DNA from: Gemmatimonadota bacterium
Lineage (GTDB): Bacteria; Gemmatimonadota; Gemmatimonadetes; Longimicrobiales; UBA6960
Direction: 5' to 3'
NCBI GenBank assembly: GCA_019347995.1
Contig: JAHWKH010000179.1
Coordinates: 1-5,672 of the forward strand
Length of the DNA: 5,672 nucleotides
Part shown: positions 1 to 5,658 of the stretch, in pieces
How the letters are laid out: every line of letters begins with the position of its first letter
Position numbering within the stretch: position 1 is the stretch's first letter
Translations under genes and position numbers: made by a program
The notes under the pieces: generated by a model
Told to the model about the DNA's origin: nothing
Databases searched by the model: none
Seen by the model: the letters and a program-made list of their open reading frames with translations, nothing else

Positions 1-81
1 CGGCTCGCCGCCGGGTGCTCGTGCAATCGGCATCCTGCCGGGCTACTTGCTGCTGCGGAGCATCTACGTCCTTGACGACCG

Positions 82-195
82 TCACGCCGCCACCGTCGAG
101 GCCCGGTCCGGGACGACAACGACGGGGCACGGCGCGTCGGCGCACAGCGCATGCGACGTGCTTCCGAGCAGGGCCGCTCCCAGCCGGGCCGCGGT
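82..195 (-). other. Segment resembling the C-terminal end of a universal stress protein (UspA fold)
   Basis: In the same frame as the anti-sigma gene, residues ~117-145 read GTAARLGAALLGSTSHAL then CADAPCPVVVVPD. Usp proteins typically end with a glycine-rich nucleotide-binding loop followed by LLGS-S, a short helix, APCPV and a run of valines, with the stop a few residues later, exactly as here (stop at 82-84). The usual G-x2-G-x9-GS spacing is two residues short. Deleting one C near 200 would join an upstream AVVGRDRG reading to GRLGAALLGS, so a frameshift is possible. This may be a usp remnant, an in-frame fusion, or foreign sequence at a chimeric contig end. Resemblance judged by eye only. 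Confidence 0.5.
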
Positions 196-543
196 CCCTG
201 CCCACCACCGCGGGGCAGCGTGACCGGACGCTCCGACGTCCCCCGTTCGTGCCGGCGCCTCCCCGTCAGAGACGTTTCCATCCCGACCGCCGATAGCGGC
301 GGCCCGGCAGCGGGCCAGGGTGTCGAAGATCCGCTCACGGAGCTCCGGGGGCGGCCGCTGCTCGCGCGCGTGCCGGTACACGTCCAGGAGCGCCCGGTCC
401 TGGGCGAAGTACTCCTGACATTCCACGCACAGGTCCACGTGCCGGCGCGCCTCACGCACCGCGTCCGCCGGGGCCCCGGAGTGGTCCGGTGGCCACAGCG
501 CCTCACGGGCGCCGGCGCAGTCCATCGGTCCAGGCGACTTCAT
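82..543 (-). CDS. Zinc-binding anti-sigma factor (ZAS/zf-HC2), with an anomalous Usp-like C-terminus
   Basis: Predicted 153-residue antagonist of the ECF sigma factor encoded just upstream. The ATG (541-543) overlaps the sigma stop codon as ATGA, which fixes the start and implies translational coupling. Seen: Cys9, then 25 residues, then His35-x3-Cys39-x2-Cys42 (HVDLCVEC), the ZAS zinc-ligand pattern, followed by a charged helix and a PPPELRERIFDTLA segment (residues 64-77), common after the zinc finger in these proteins. By family knowledge the ZAS fold binds the sigma factor and blocks RNA polymerase. No convincing transmembrane helix is visible, so it is probably cytoplasmic. Oddity: after about residue 82 the resemblance stops. 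Codons ending in A/T rise to roughly 12 of 34 between 300 and 200, against 8 of 80 before. Residues ~117-153 then resemble a universal stress protein tail. The genuine C-terminus is therefore uncertain. Confidence is high for the first 80 residues and low for the rest. Confidence 0.72.
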   Translation of the reverse strand: MKSPGPMDCAGAREALWPPDHSGAPADAVREARRHVDLCVECQEYFAQDRALLDVYRHAREQRPPPELRERIFDTLARCRAAAIGGRDGNVSDGEAPARTGDVGASGHAAPRWWAGTAARLGAALLGSTSHALCADAPCPVVVVPDRASTVAA

Positions 544-1049
544 CGCCCTGATTCGCGCGGGAACCTTCCGCCGGCCGGCGCTCCCAGCACGGCGCGGATG
601 AGGGCGTGGCGGTAGGTGAGGAGCCTGCGCAGCACCCCACGCTCCACCTGCAGCACATCGGCGGCGTCCTGATAGCTCCAGCGGCAGAAGTGCACGAGCC
701 AGATCGCCAGACGCGCGTGTGCCGGCACCACGCGCGCTCCGTGGAAGAGCGCGTCCGGCGCGAGACTCTCCAGATCCGCGGAGGAAGGGGGGGGATCCAT
801 GGGTCGGCAGGACGCCGCGGCTCCTCCCGGCTCCCCGGCGGGACGTCTCTGAACGTGGGCGCAGGCCAGGCGTCCTTCGAGCCACCGTCGCGCCTCCTCC
901 TCGTCCAGCCCATCGCGCGGATACGCCGCGAAGGCCTCCGAGAGGCAGCGCTCCAGCAGCTCCTCGGCCGTCTCGCGGCTGCCGGCACAGAGGAAGAGAG
1001 CCCCCTGATAGAGGCTGTTCAGCTCCCGCGTCACGACTTCTTCGAACAT
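540..1049 (-). CDS. ECF-type RNA polymerase sigma factor (divergent, small)
   Basis: Predicted 169-residue extracytoplasmic-function sigma factor that would direct RNA polymerase to a small regulon. Seen: residues ~10-60 match the sigma-2 helical pattern (LYQGALFLCAGSRETAEELL, later RRWLEGRL); a proline/alanine-rich linker spans ~67-100. Residues ~107-155 form a sigma-4-like region, with VPAHARLAIWLV followed by a helix-turn-helix around SYQDAADVLQVERGVLRRLL and RHALIRAVLG. The SYQDAADVL...R pattern corresponds to the familiar SYEEIAEIL...R of ECF region 4. The start ATG (1047-1049) puts MFEEVVTREL directly before sigma-2; no strong Shine-Dalgarno is visible, only a GGGG about 10 bases upstream. 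The stop overlaps the anti-sigma start (ATGA), a typical sigma/anti-sigma operon. A GGAACC-N17-CGTT motif sits about 40-70 bases upstream, suggesting autoregulation. The sequence is divergent from canonical ECFs, so the subgroup cannot be named. Confidence 0.75.
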   Translation of the reverse strand: MFEEVVTRELNSLYQGALFLCAGSRETAEELLERCLSEAFAAYPRDGLDEEEARRWLEGRLACAHVQRRPAGEPGGAAASCRPMDPPPSSADLESLAPDALFHGARVVPAHARLAIWLVHFCRWSYQDAADVLQVERGVLRRLLTYRHALIRAVLGAPAGGRFPRESGR

Positions 1050-1088
1050 GAGCGGCACCCCGCATCCTGGATGGGTCCCCGTCTCCTC

Positions 1089-1119
1089 AACGAACGGGAC
1101 AGCTTCCCCGCCGGGTTCC
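1089..1119 (-). promoter_or_regulatory. Candidate ECF-sigma-dependent promoter for the sigma/anti-sigma operon
   Basis: Reading on the minus strand, GGAACC (1119-1114) is followed after 17 bases by CGTT (1096-1093), repeated at once as CGTT (1092-1089). ECF sigma factors commonly use a GGAAC-type -35 and a CGT-containing -10 at about this spacing. The implied transcript would have a leader of about 40 bases before the ATG at 1049. The -35 lies inside an inverted repeat, so the match could be partly coincidental. Confidence 0.45.
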
Positions 1120-1127
1120 CGGCGGGG
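1106..1127. repeat. GC-rich inverted repeat in the divergent intergenic region
   Basis: CCCCGCCGGG (1106-1115) and CCCGGCGGGG (1118-1127) are perfect 10-base inverted arms separated by TT. It lies between the divergent sigma and DUF488 genes and has no T-run after it, so it does not look like an intrinsic terminator. It could be an operator or an mRNA leader hairpin. The -35-like GGAACC of the minus-strand promoter overlaps its centre. Confidence 0.5.
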
Positions 1128-1168
1128 GTCAAGCGGATGTATTCCTTGTCGGTCCTGTTCCCGTCCTC

Positions 1169-1173
1169 GGAGA
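1169..1173 (+). promoter_or_regulatory. Shine-Dalgarno GGAGA deciding the DUF488 start
   Basis: GGAGA at 1169-1173 is 8 bases before the ATG at 1182. The alternative ATG at 1212 has only a weak AGGCGA nearby. This favours 1182, although the alternative begins closer to the family's usual N-terminus. Confidence 0.5.
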
Positions 1174-1181
1174 CCGTGTTG

Positions 1182-1775
1182 ATGACCATCTGCGCCAGGC
1201 GACCGCTGCACATGCCGCCTCCGCCCCTCCACACCGTCGGCCACTCCACCCGCTCCGCCGACGACTTCGTGGCGCTCCTGCGCGCCCACGGCGTCCGCAC
1301 CCTGGTCGACGTGCGCCGCTACCCCGGCTCGCGTCGCCACCCTCAGTTCAACCGCGAGGCGCTCGCGCGCACCCTGGAGGCGGCGGGCATCGCCTACCGC
1401 CACGAGGAGGACCTGGGCGGTAGGCGGGGCACGCCGGTCGCCGCCTCCCCCAACGCCGGATGGCGCAACGCCTCCTTCCGCGCCTACGCCGACCACACGG
1501 CCACGCCCGCCTTTCGCGAGGCCCTGGACCGGATCCTGGACGTCCAGGACCCCGCCGAGGCGCCGGTGGCCGTCATGTGCGCGGAGGCGGTCCCCTGGCG
1601 CTGCCACCGCCAGCTCATCGCCGACGCCGCCGTGGCGAGGGGCCGCGAGGTCCGCCACATCCTCTCGGCCGAGCGGGCCGAGCCGCACGCGCTGAATCCG
1701 ATGGGGCGGGTGGTCGGGGACGGCGTGGTGGTCTACCCGCCGGAGGGCGCGGCGCAGGGAGATCTCTTCGGGTGA
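1182..1775 (+). CDS. DUF488 domain-containing protein
   Basis: A 197-residue member of the DUF488 family, whose biochemical activity is not established. Seen: TVGHSTR near residues 18-24; DVRRYPGSRRHPQFN near 43-57; LGGRRGTP in the middle; and CAEAVPWRCHRQLIAD from Cys133, giving the family's Cys-Ala-Glu...Cys141-His142-Arg143 signature. These conserved Asp, Arg, Cys and His residues form the presumed functional site. The length fits the family (usually about 170-190). The start at 1182 is supported by GGAGA at 1169; starting at 1212 would give 187 residues (MPPPPLHTVGHS) and is a reasonable alternative. An apparent extension of the open frame back to 606 is antisense to the sigma gene and was discarded. 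The stop overlaps the ligase start as GTGA, so the two are probably co-translated, which hints at a nucleic-acid repair role; that is inference only. Confidence 0.88.
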   Translation: MTICARRPLHMPPPPLHTVGHSTRSADDFVALLRAHGVRTLVDVRRYPGSRRHPQFNREALARTLEAAGIAYRHEEDLGGRRGTPVAASPNAGWRNASFRAYADHTATPAFREALDRILDVQDPAEAPVAVMCAEAVPWRCHRQLIADAAVARGREVRHILSAERAEPHALNPMGRVVGDGVVVYPPEGAAQGDLFG

Positions 1776-3313
1776 GCGTGCCCCTGAGCCTCCTGGCCGC
1801 GGCCTCGAGGGACGTGGCCGCCCTTCCGGGCCGCCTGGACAAGATCCGCCGCCTGGCCGACGTCCTGCGGGCGCTGCCGGACGCCTGGGCCTCCGTGGGC
1901 GTCTGCTACCTCTCGGGCGACCTGCCCCAGGGCCGCATCGGCGTCGGCGGCCGCACCCTGCAGGCGGCCATGCCCGCCGAGCCCGCCGCCGAGCCCTCCC
2001 TCACGCTGGAGGAGGTGCACGAGACCTTCGGCCGTGTGGCCGCCGCGTCGGGACCGGGCTCGACCGGCGAGAAGACCCGCCTCGTGGCGGACCTCCTGGC
2101 CCGGGCCACCGAACCGGAGCTCGAGTTCCTGGCCAGACTCCTCCTGGGCGAGCTGCGCCAGGGCGCCCAGGAGAGCGTCATGCTGGAGGCGGTGGCCGAG
2201 GTCGCGGGCGTGGCGCCCTCGAAGGTGCGGCGCGCCGTGATGCTGCGGGGTGACGCCGCGGCCGTGGGCGGTGCCGTCCTGGAAGGGGGCGCCTCGACCC
2301 TGGAGGGCGTGGGCCTCCAGCTCTTCCGGCCCGTGAAGCCCATGCTGGCCCAGGCCGCGGACGGGGTGGAGGACGCCCTGGAGCGGCTGGGCACGGCGGG
2401 GTTCGAATGGAAGCTCGACGGTGCCCGGGTCCAGGTGCACCGCTCCGGCGACGACGTGCGCGTCTTCACCCGGCGCCTCAACGACGAGACGGCGGCGCTG
2501 CCCGAGCTGGTCGAGGCGGCCCGGGCGCTGCCGGCGCGCGAGATCGTCCTGGACGGGGAGGCCCTGGCGCTGCGGGAGGGCGGCGCGCCCCGACCCTTCC
2601 AGGAGACGATGCGGCGCTTCGGCCGGGTGCGCGACGTGGAGGCGGCGCGCCGCGCCGCGCCGCTGTCGGCCTTCTTCTTCGACGTGCTGTGGCTCGACGG
2701 CGTGCCGCTCCTCGACCTCCCCGCCGCCGAGCGCTGGAGCGCGCTGGAGTCGGTGGTCCCGGAGACGGCGCGGGCGCCGCGCCTCGTCACCGACGAGCTG
2801 GAGGCGGCGCGGGCGTTCTTCCGCGATGCCCGCGACCGGGGCCACGAGGGGCTGATGGCCAAGGCGCTGGACGCGCCGTACGTGGCCGGCCGCCGCGGCG
2901 CGGGATGGCTCAAGGTGAAGCCCTCCTTCACGGCCGACCTGGTGGTGCTGGCGGCGGAGTGGGGGAGCGGACGCCGCACGGGGTGGCTCTCCAACCTCCA
3001 CCTGGGCGCCCGCGACGCCTCGTCGGGCGGCTTCGTCATGATGGGGAAGACCTTCAAGGGGATGACCGACGTCATGCTCCGCTGGCAGACGGAGCGCCTC
3101 CAGGAGCTGGAGACCTCGCGCTCGAAGCACGTGGTGCGCGTGCGGCCGGAGCTCGTGGTGGAGGTGGCCTTCGACGGCCTCCAGCGGAGCCCGCGCTACC
3201 CCGGGGGACTGGCGCTGCGCTTCGCGCGGGTGAAGCGCTACCGCGAGGACAAGCCGGCCGCCGAGGCCGACACCCTCGCGTTCCTGCGCGAGATCCACGA
3301 GCGCTGGGCCTGA
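1772..3313 (+). CDS. lig: ATP-dependent DNA ligase (archaeal/LigB-like, dnl1 type)
   Basis: A 513-residue ligase that seals 5'-phosphate/3'-hydroxyl nicks in duplex DNA through a lysyl-AMP intermediate. Domains: an N-terminal helical DNA-binding domain (~1-180), an adenylation domain (~190-385) and an OB-fold domain (~390-510). Seen motifs: KLDGAR with nucleophile Lys214 (motif I); FTRRLND shortly after; LDGEAL with Glu263 (motif III); FFFDVLWLDG from 301 (IIIa); EGLMAK from Glu359 to Lys364 (IV); WLKVKP with Lys381 and Lys383 (V). The OB-fold carries MMGKTFKGMTD and VEVAFDGLQRSPRYPGGLALRFAR, typical of this family. All catalytic positions are present, so the enzyme looks intact. The length resembles mycobacterial LigB and archaeal ligases, and there is no fused Ku, nuclease or polymerase domain as in LigD. 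The start is the GTG overlapping the DUF488 stop (GTGA); the frame is open upstream to 1460, but that stretch is out-of-frame DUF488 sequence. It is probably an accessory repair ligase beside the essential NAD-dependent LigA, which is not in this window. Confidence 0.93.
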   Translation: MSVPLSLLAAASRDVAALPGRLDKIRRLADVLRALPDAWASVGVCYLSGDLPQGRIGVGGRTLQAAMPAEPAAEPSLTLEEVHETFGRVAAASGPGSTGEKTRLVADLLARATEPELEFLARLLLGELRQGAQESVMLEAVAEVAGVAPSKVRRAVMLRGDAAAVGGAVLEGGASTLEGVGLQLFRPVKPMLAQAADGVEDALERLGTAGFEWKLDGARVQVHRSGDDVRVFTRRLNDETAALPELVEAARALPAREIVLDGEALALREGGAPRPFQETMRRFGRVRDVEAARRAAPLSAFFFDVLWLDGVPLLDLPAAERWSALESVVPETARAPRLVTDELEAARAFFRDARDRGHEGLMAKALDAPYVAGRRGAGWLKVKPSFTADLVVLAAEWGSGRRTGWLSNLHLGARDASSGGFVMMGKTFKGMTDVMLRWQTERLQELETSRSKHVVRVRPELVVEVAFDGLQRSPRYPGGLALRFARVKRYREDKPAAEADTLAFLREIHERWA

Positions 3314-3389
3314 GCGCCCGCGGGTGGGACGGGTCGCGGGATCCGGCGACGTCCAGGAACGGAGCAACCCTCGACGCGCGCCGCGGGTC

Positions 3390-3427
3390 ATAGTACTGTT
3401 TCCGTAATATTACAGCCTTCGTAATAT
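3390..3427 (+). promoter_or_regulatory. AT-rich promoter/operator island upstream of padR
   Basis: This short stretch is strikingly AT-rich in a contig of more than 70% GC. It holds the perfect 10-bp palindrome GTAATATTAC (3404-3413); an outer dyad CTGT (3396-3399) / ACAG (3412-3415); the hexamer palindrome AGTACT (3392-3397); and the octamer CGTAATAT twice (3403-3410 and 3420-3427), 17 bases apart. TAATAT at 3422-3427 could serve as a -10, with a poor TTTCCG -35 at 3399-3404 spaced by 17. PadR proteins commonly bind AT-rich dyads in their own promoters, so this is the likely autoregulatory operator. Exact elements are inferred. Confidence 0.55.
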
Positions 3428-3463
3428 GGCGACGGGGGAGCCGGACGGCCCCACCCCGCGCCC

Positions 3464-3471
3464 AGGAAGAG
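3464..3471 (+). promoter_or_regulatory. Ribosome binding site of padR
   Basis: AGGAAGAG (3464-3471) ends 4 bases before the ATG at 3476 and is a good Shine-Dalgarno match. It supports this start over later in-frame codons. Confidence 0.6.
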
Positions 3472-3475
3472 ATCC

Positions 3476-3814
3476 ATGAGCGGCGTCACGCCCGATGGCC
3501 ACGAGCCCCTCACCCCCGCGGTGCTCCACGTCCTTCTCGCACTCTCCGACGGACCGCTCCACGGCTACGCCGTCATGCGGCGCGTGGAGGAGGAGTCGGG
3601 CGTCGGGATGGGACCGGGAACGATCTACGGAACCCTCGAGCGCCTCGAGGACGCGGGTCTCGTCCATGACGCGGGAGAGGACGACGGCGACACGCGCCGG
3701 CGGCGGCGCTTCGGCCTCACCTCGGCCGGACGGGGGGTGTTGAGGGACGAAGCGCTGCGCATCCAGAGGCTGGCCGCGCTGACTCGATCCTTCGTTCCGG
3801 ACGCGAGCCCGTGA
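3476..3814 (+). CDS. PadR-family transcriptional regulator
   Basis: A 112-residue winged-helix regulator, expected to be a dimeric repressor in the cytoplasm. Seen: LTPAVLHVLLALSDGPLHGY (12-31), the family's opening helix and HGY turn; then a helix through MRRVEEESG and the recognition-helix signature GPGTIYGTLERLEDAGLV (46-63); and a wing with RRRRRFGLTSAGRGVLRDE (74-92), matching the RRYYRLTxxGxxxL pattern of PadR. The C-terminal part is short, so it belongs to the small single-domain PadR class. The start is supported by AGGAAGAG. The stop overlaps the permease GTG as GTGA. Small PadR genes directly before ADOP permeases are a recurrent arrangement in Acidobacteriota and related phyla, so the permease operon is the probable target, acting through the AT-rich dyad upstream. 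The ligand is unknown. Confidence 0.92.
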   Translation: MSGVTPDGHEPLTPAVLHVLLALSDGPLHGYAVMRRVEEESGVGMGPGTIYGTLERLEDAGLVHDAGEDDGDTRRRRRFGLTSAGRGVLRDEALRIQRLAALTRSFVPDASP

Positions 3815-5460
3815 GCACGCCGGTCGAGTGGTGCGCGGTGCGGCTCTATCGGTGGCTCGTGCGCCTCTATCCGCCGGCGTTCCGCCGCCGCTTCGGCCGC
3901 GCCATGGTCGAGGACTTCAGGGAGCTGGTGGAGGCCGAGGGCGCTGGCGCCGCGGGAGTGCGCGCGCTGCGCGACCTGGCGCGCTCGCTCCCGCCGGCGT
4001 GGACGAGGGCCGCCCGGGGCACCTCGTGGCCCCTCGCCCCGTCACGCCTCCTCCGGGACCTCCGCTTCGCCGTGCGCGCCCTGCGCCGCGATCCGGGCTT
4101 CACCCTTGCCGCGGTCGGCGTGCTGGGGCTGGGGATCGGGGCGGGGACGGCGGTCCTGGGCGTGGTCAACGCCTACCTCCTGCGGCCTCTGCCGTACCCC
4201 TCCTCCGACCGCCTCGTGGACATCCGTCCGGCGCTCCCACTGACGCTCGACGAGGCCCGGGAGGTCCTGGAGATCCCCCTCACGTGGGAGCTCGACGCTT
4301 TCACGCTGGTGGGCGACGATCGGCCCGAGCAGGTCCTGGGCTCCTGGGTCGTTCCGGGCTTCTTCGAGGCCTACGGGATCGTTCCCGCGCTGGGGCGCAC
4401 GTTCAGGGCCGAGGAGGGCGGTGAAGGCGGCGCCTCCGTGGCGATCCTGTCCCACGCGCTCTGGCAGCGCCGCTTCGGCGGCGATCCCGGTGTGCTCGGC
4501 AGGACGGTGCGCGCCTATACGTCCGATCGGCCCGAGGACGCCGAGGTGTTCACGGTCGTGGGGGTCCTGCCGCCGGACTTCTGGTTCCACCACGCGTATA
4601 CCGACTTCATCGCGCCGCTGCGCACGCTCAACCCCATCTACCAGGGGCGCCTCCACCGCGGCTTCTCGCCCGAGCGCGCGGCGTCGGCCCTGACCGAGCT
4701 GGCCCGGGGCCGGCTGCCCGACCTCGAGGGCGGCGGCGTCGTCGAGGTCACGCCGCTCGGGGAGCGCTACGTCGCGGACATCCGACCCACCCTGATGCTC
4801 CTGTCGGCCGCCGTCGCCCTCGTCCTGCTCATCGCCTGCGGCAACGTGGCCGTGCTCCTCGCGGTGCGGGCCCGCCGCAGGGCCCGGGAGCTGTCCGTCC
4901 GACGCGCGCTGGGGGCGGGAAGGGCGGCGGTGGCCGTCCAGCTCGTGGTGGAGGGCCTCGTCCTGGCCTGCCTGGCGGGGGCCTTCGGCGCGGGAGTCGC
5001 GAGCCTCGCCCTGGAGGCCCTGGGGTCGATGGTGCCGGCGCGGCTGGGGCTGCCCGTGCCCGGCGGCGCCGCGGCCCTGCGCGTGGACGCCACGGTGCTG
5101 GCGGCGCTGGCGGGCGTCTGCGCGCTCACGGGCCTGGTCTTCGGCCTCGTGCCCCTGGCGGGCGCGGTCGGCGAGGACCTGGTGGGAGGCATGCGCGCCG
5201 GTCGCCGGAGATTCGGAGCGACGGGGGCCGGGCGACGCTCCCACACCGTGGTCATGGCGGCCGAGCTCGCCCTGTCCCTGGCGCTCCTGGTGGCCGCCGG
5301 CCTCACGGTCCGCTCGGCGCGCCACCTCGCCGCCGTGGACCTGGGGATCGACCCTGCCGGCCTCATCACGGCCGGCGTCACGCTCCGGGAGCGCAGCTAT
5401 CCCGAGGCGGCCGGGCGCGTGGACTTCCACCGGCGCCTGTCCCGGGCGGTGGAGCGGCTG
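3811..5460 (+). CDS. ADOP-family (duplicated MacB/FtsX-like) ABC transporter permease, 3'-truncated
   Basis: N-terminal ~550 residues of an inner-membrane permease. Seen: the N-terminal module typical of acidobacterial duplicated orphan permeases, RLYRWLVRLYPPAFRRRFG (about residues 10-28); RLLRDLRFAVRALRRDPGFT before TM1 (~97-124) and LLRPLPYPSSDRL after it; a MacB-like periplasmic domain (~125-328); TM2 (~329-352); the cytoplasmic segment RRRARELSVRRALGAGR; TM3 (~376-401); TM4 (~429-452); and TM5 (~480-500), starting the second repeat. Family members have two four-helix FtsX modules and are usually over 800 residues, so the second periplasmic domain and last three helices are missing. Start: GTG overlapping the padR stop (GTGA). 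MacB/FtsX relatives are mechanotransmission proteins that work with an ATPase; none is visible here, and the substrate is unknown. The frame stays open to the contig end, but sequence after ~5460 is no longer permease. Confidence 0.85.
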
Positions 5461-5658
5461 CTGAGTTCCAACTTCCCGGCGTCCCGCTTTCTCGACCCCG
5501 AAGCGGCTGGATCGTTGCTGGAGAGGCTTCCCCTGCTGGGGATAACGGGTGGAGCGGTATACGACGCGCTGGTTGGTCAGGTGGCGGCTGTCCACGATCT
5601 ACCTCTCGCCAGTCGCGATCGGTGCGCTCTCGACGTCTATCGGGCGCTCGGGGTGACT
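5461..5658 (+). CDS. C-terminal fragment of a VapC-like PIN-domain toxin, joined in frame (probable chimera)
   Basis: About 66 residues continuing the permease frame but unlike any permease. Seen: FLDPEAAGSLLERLPLLGI, then GGAVYDALVGQVAAVHDLPL, then ASRDRCALDVYRALGV. This matches the C-terminal half of type II toxin VapC RNases: the YDAL aspartate (codon 5563-5565) and the LPLAsRD aspartate (codon 5617-5619) are the third and fourth acidic metal-binding positions, and DVYRALGV is a common VapC ending. The N-terminal half, with the first two acidic residues, is absent, so it could not be an active nuclease. Codon use differs sharply from the permease: 21 of 66 codons end in A/T, against 2 of the 66 preceding. 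No stop is seen before adapter sequence begins. Best explained as sequence from another organism joined during library preparation or assembly. Confidence 0.75.

Noticed and set aside
1..81. Possible small open frame at the left edge (minus strand, starting near 34) or plus-strand peptide from about position 2
   Set aside because: Too short to judge, no recognisable motif and no convincing ribosome binding site. I see nothing supportable in these 81 bases.
606..1181. Upstream extension of the DUF488 open frame
   Set aside because: It overlaps the sigma factor on the opposite strand almost entirely and shows no family resemblance. DUF488 similarity begins only near 1230, and a good Shine-Dalgarno precedes 1182.
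1460..1771. Upstream extension of the ligase open frame
   Set aside because: This stretch codes for DUF488 in another frame; its translation in the ligase frame is low-complexity, and the GTG at 1772 gives the normal family length.
3314..3389. Possible intrinsic terminator after the ligase
   Set aside because: Only short GC-rich dyads such as CCCGCGGG are present, and no T-run follows; not distinguishable from background in DNA this GC-rich.
1733..3391. 552-residue open frame on the minus strand
   Set aside because: It is antisense to the ligase, which has all its catalytic motifs. The translation is low-complexity (His, Arg, Gly, Ala rich) and resembles no family; long shadow frames are normal at this GC content.
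4042..5595. 517-residue open frame on the minus strand
   Set aside because: Antisense to the permease, with repetitive Arg/Gln/Gly/His composition and no domain pattern. It also crosses the chimeric join at ~5460, so it cannot be one gene.
3811..5658. Genuine permease-PIN toxin fusion protein
   Set aside because: The second permease half is missing, the PIN half lacks its first two acidic residues, codon use shifts abruptly and adapter sequence follows. An artefact explains all of this.
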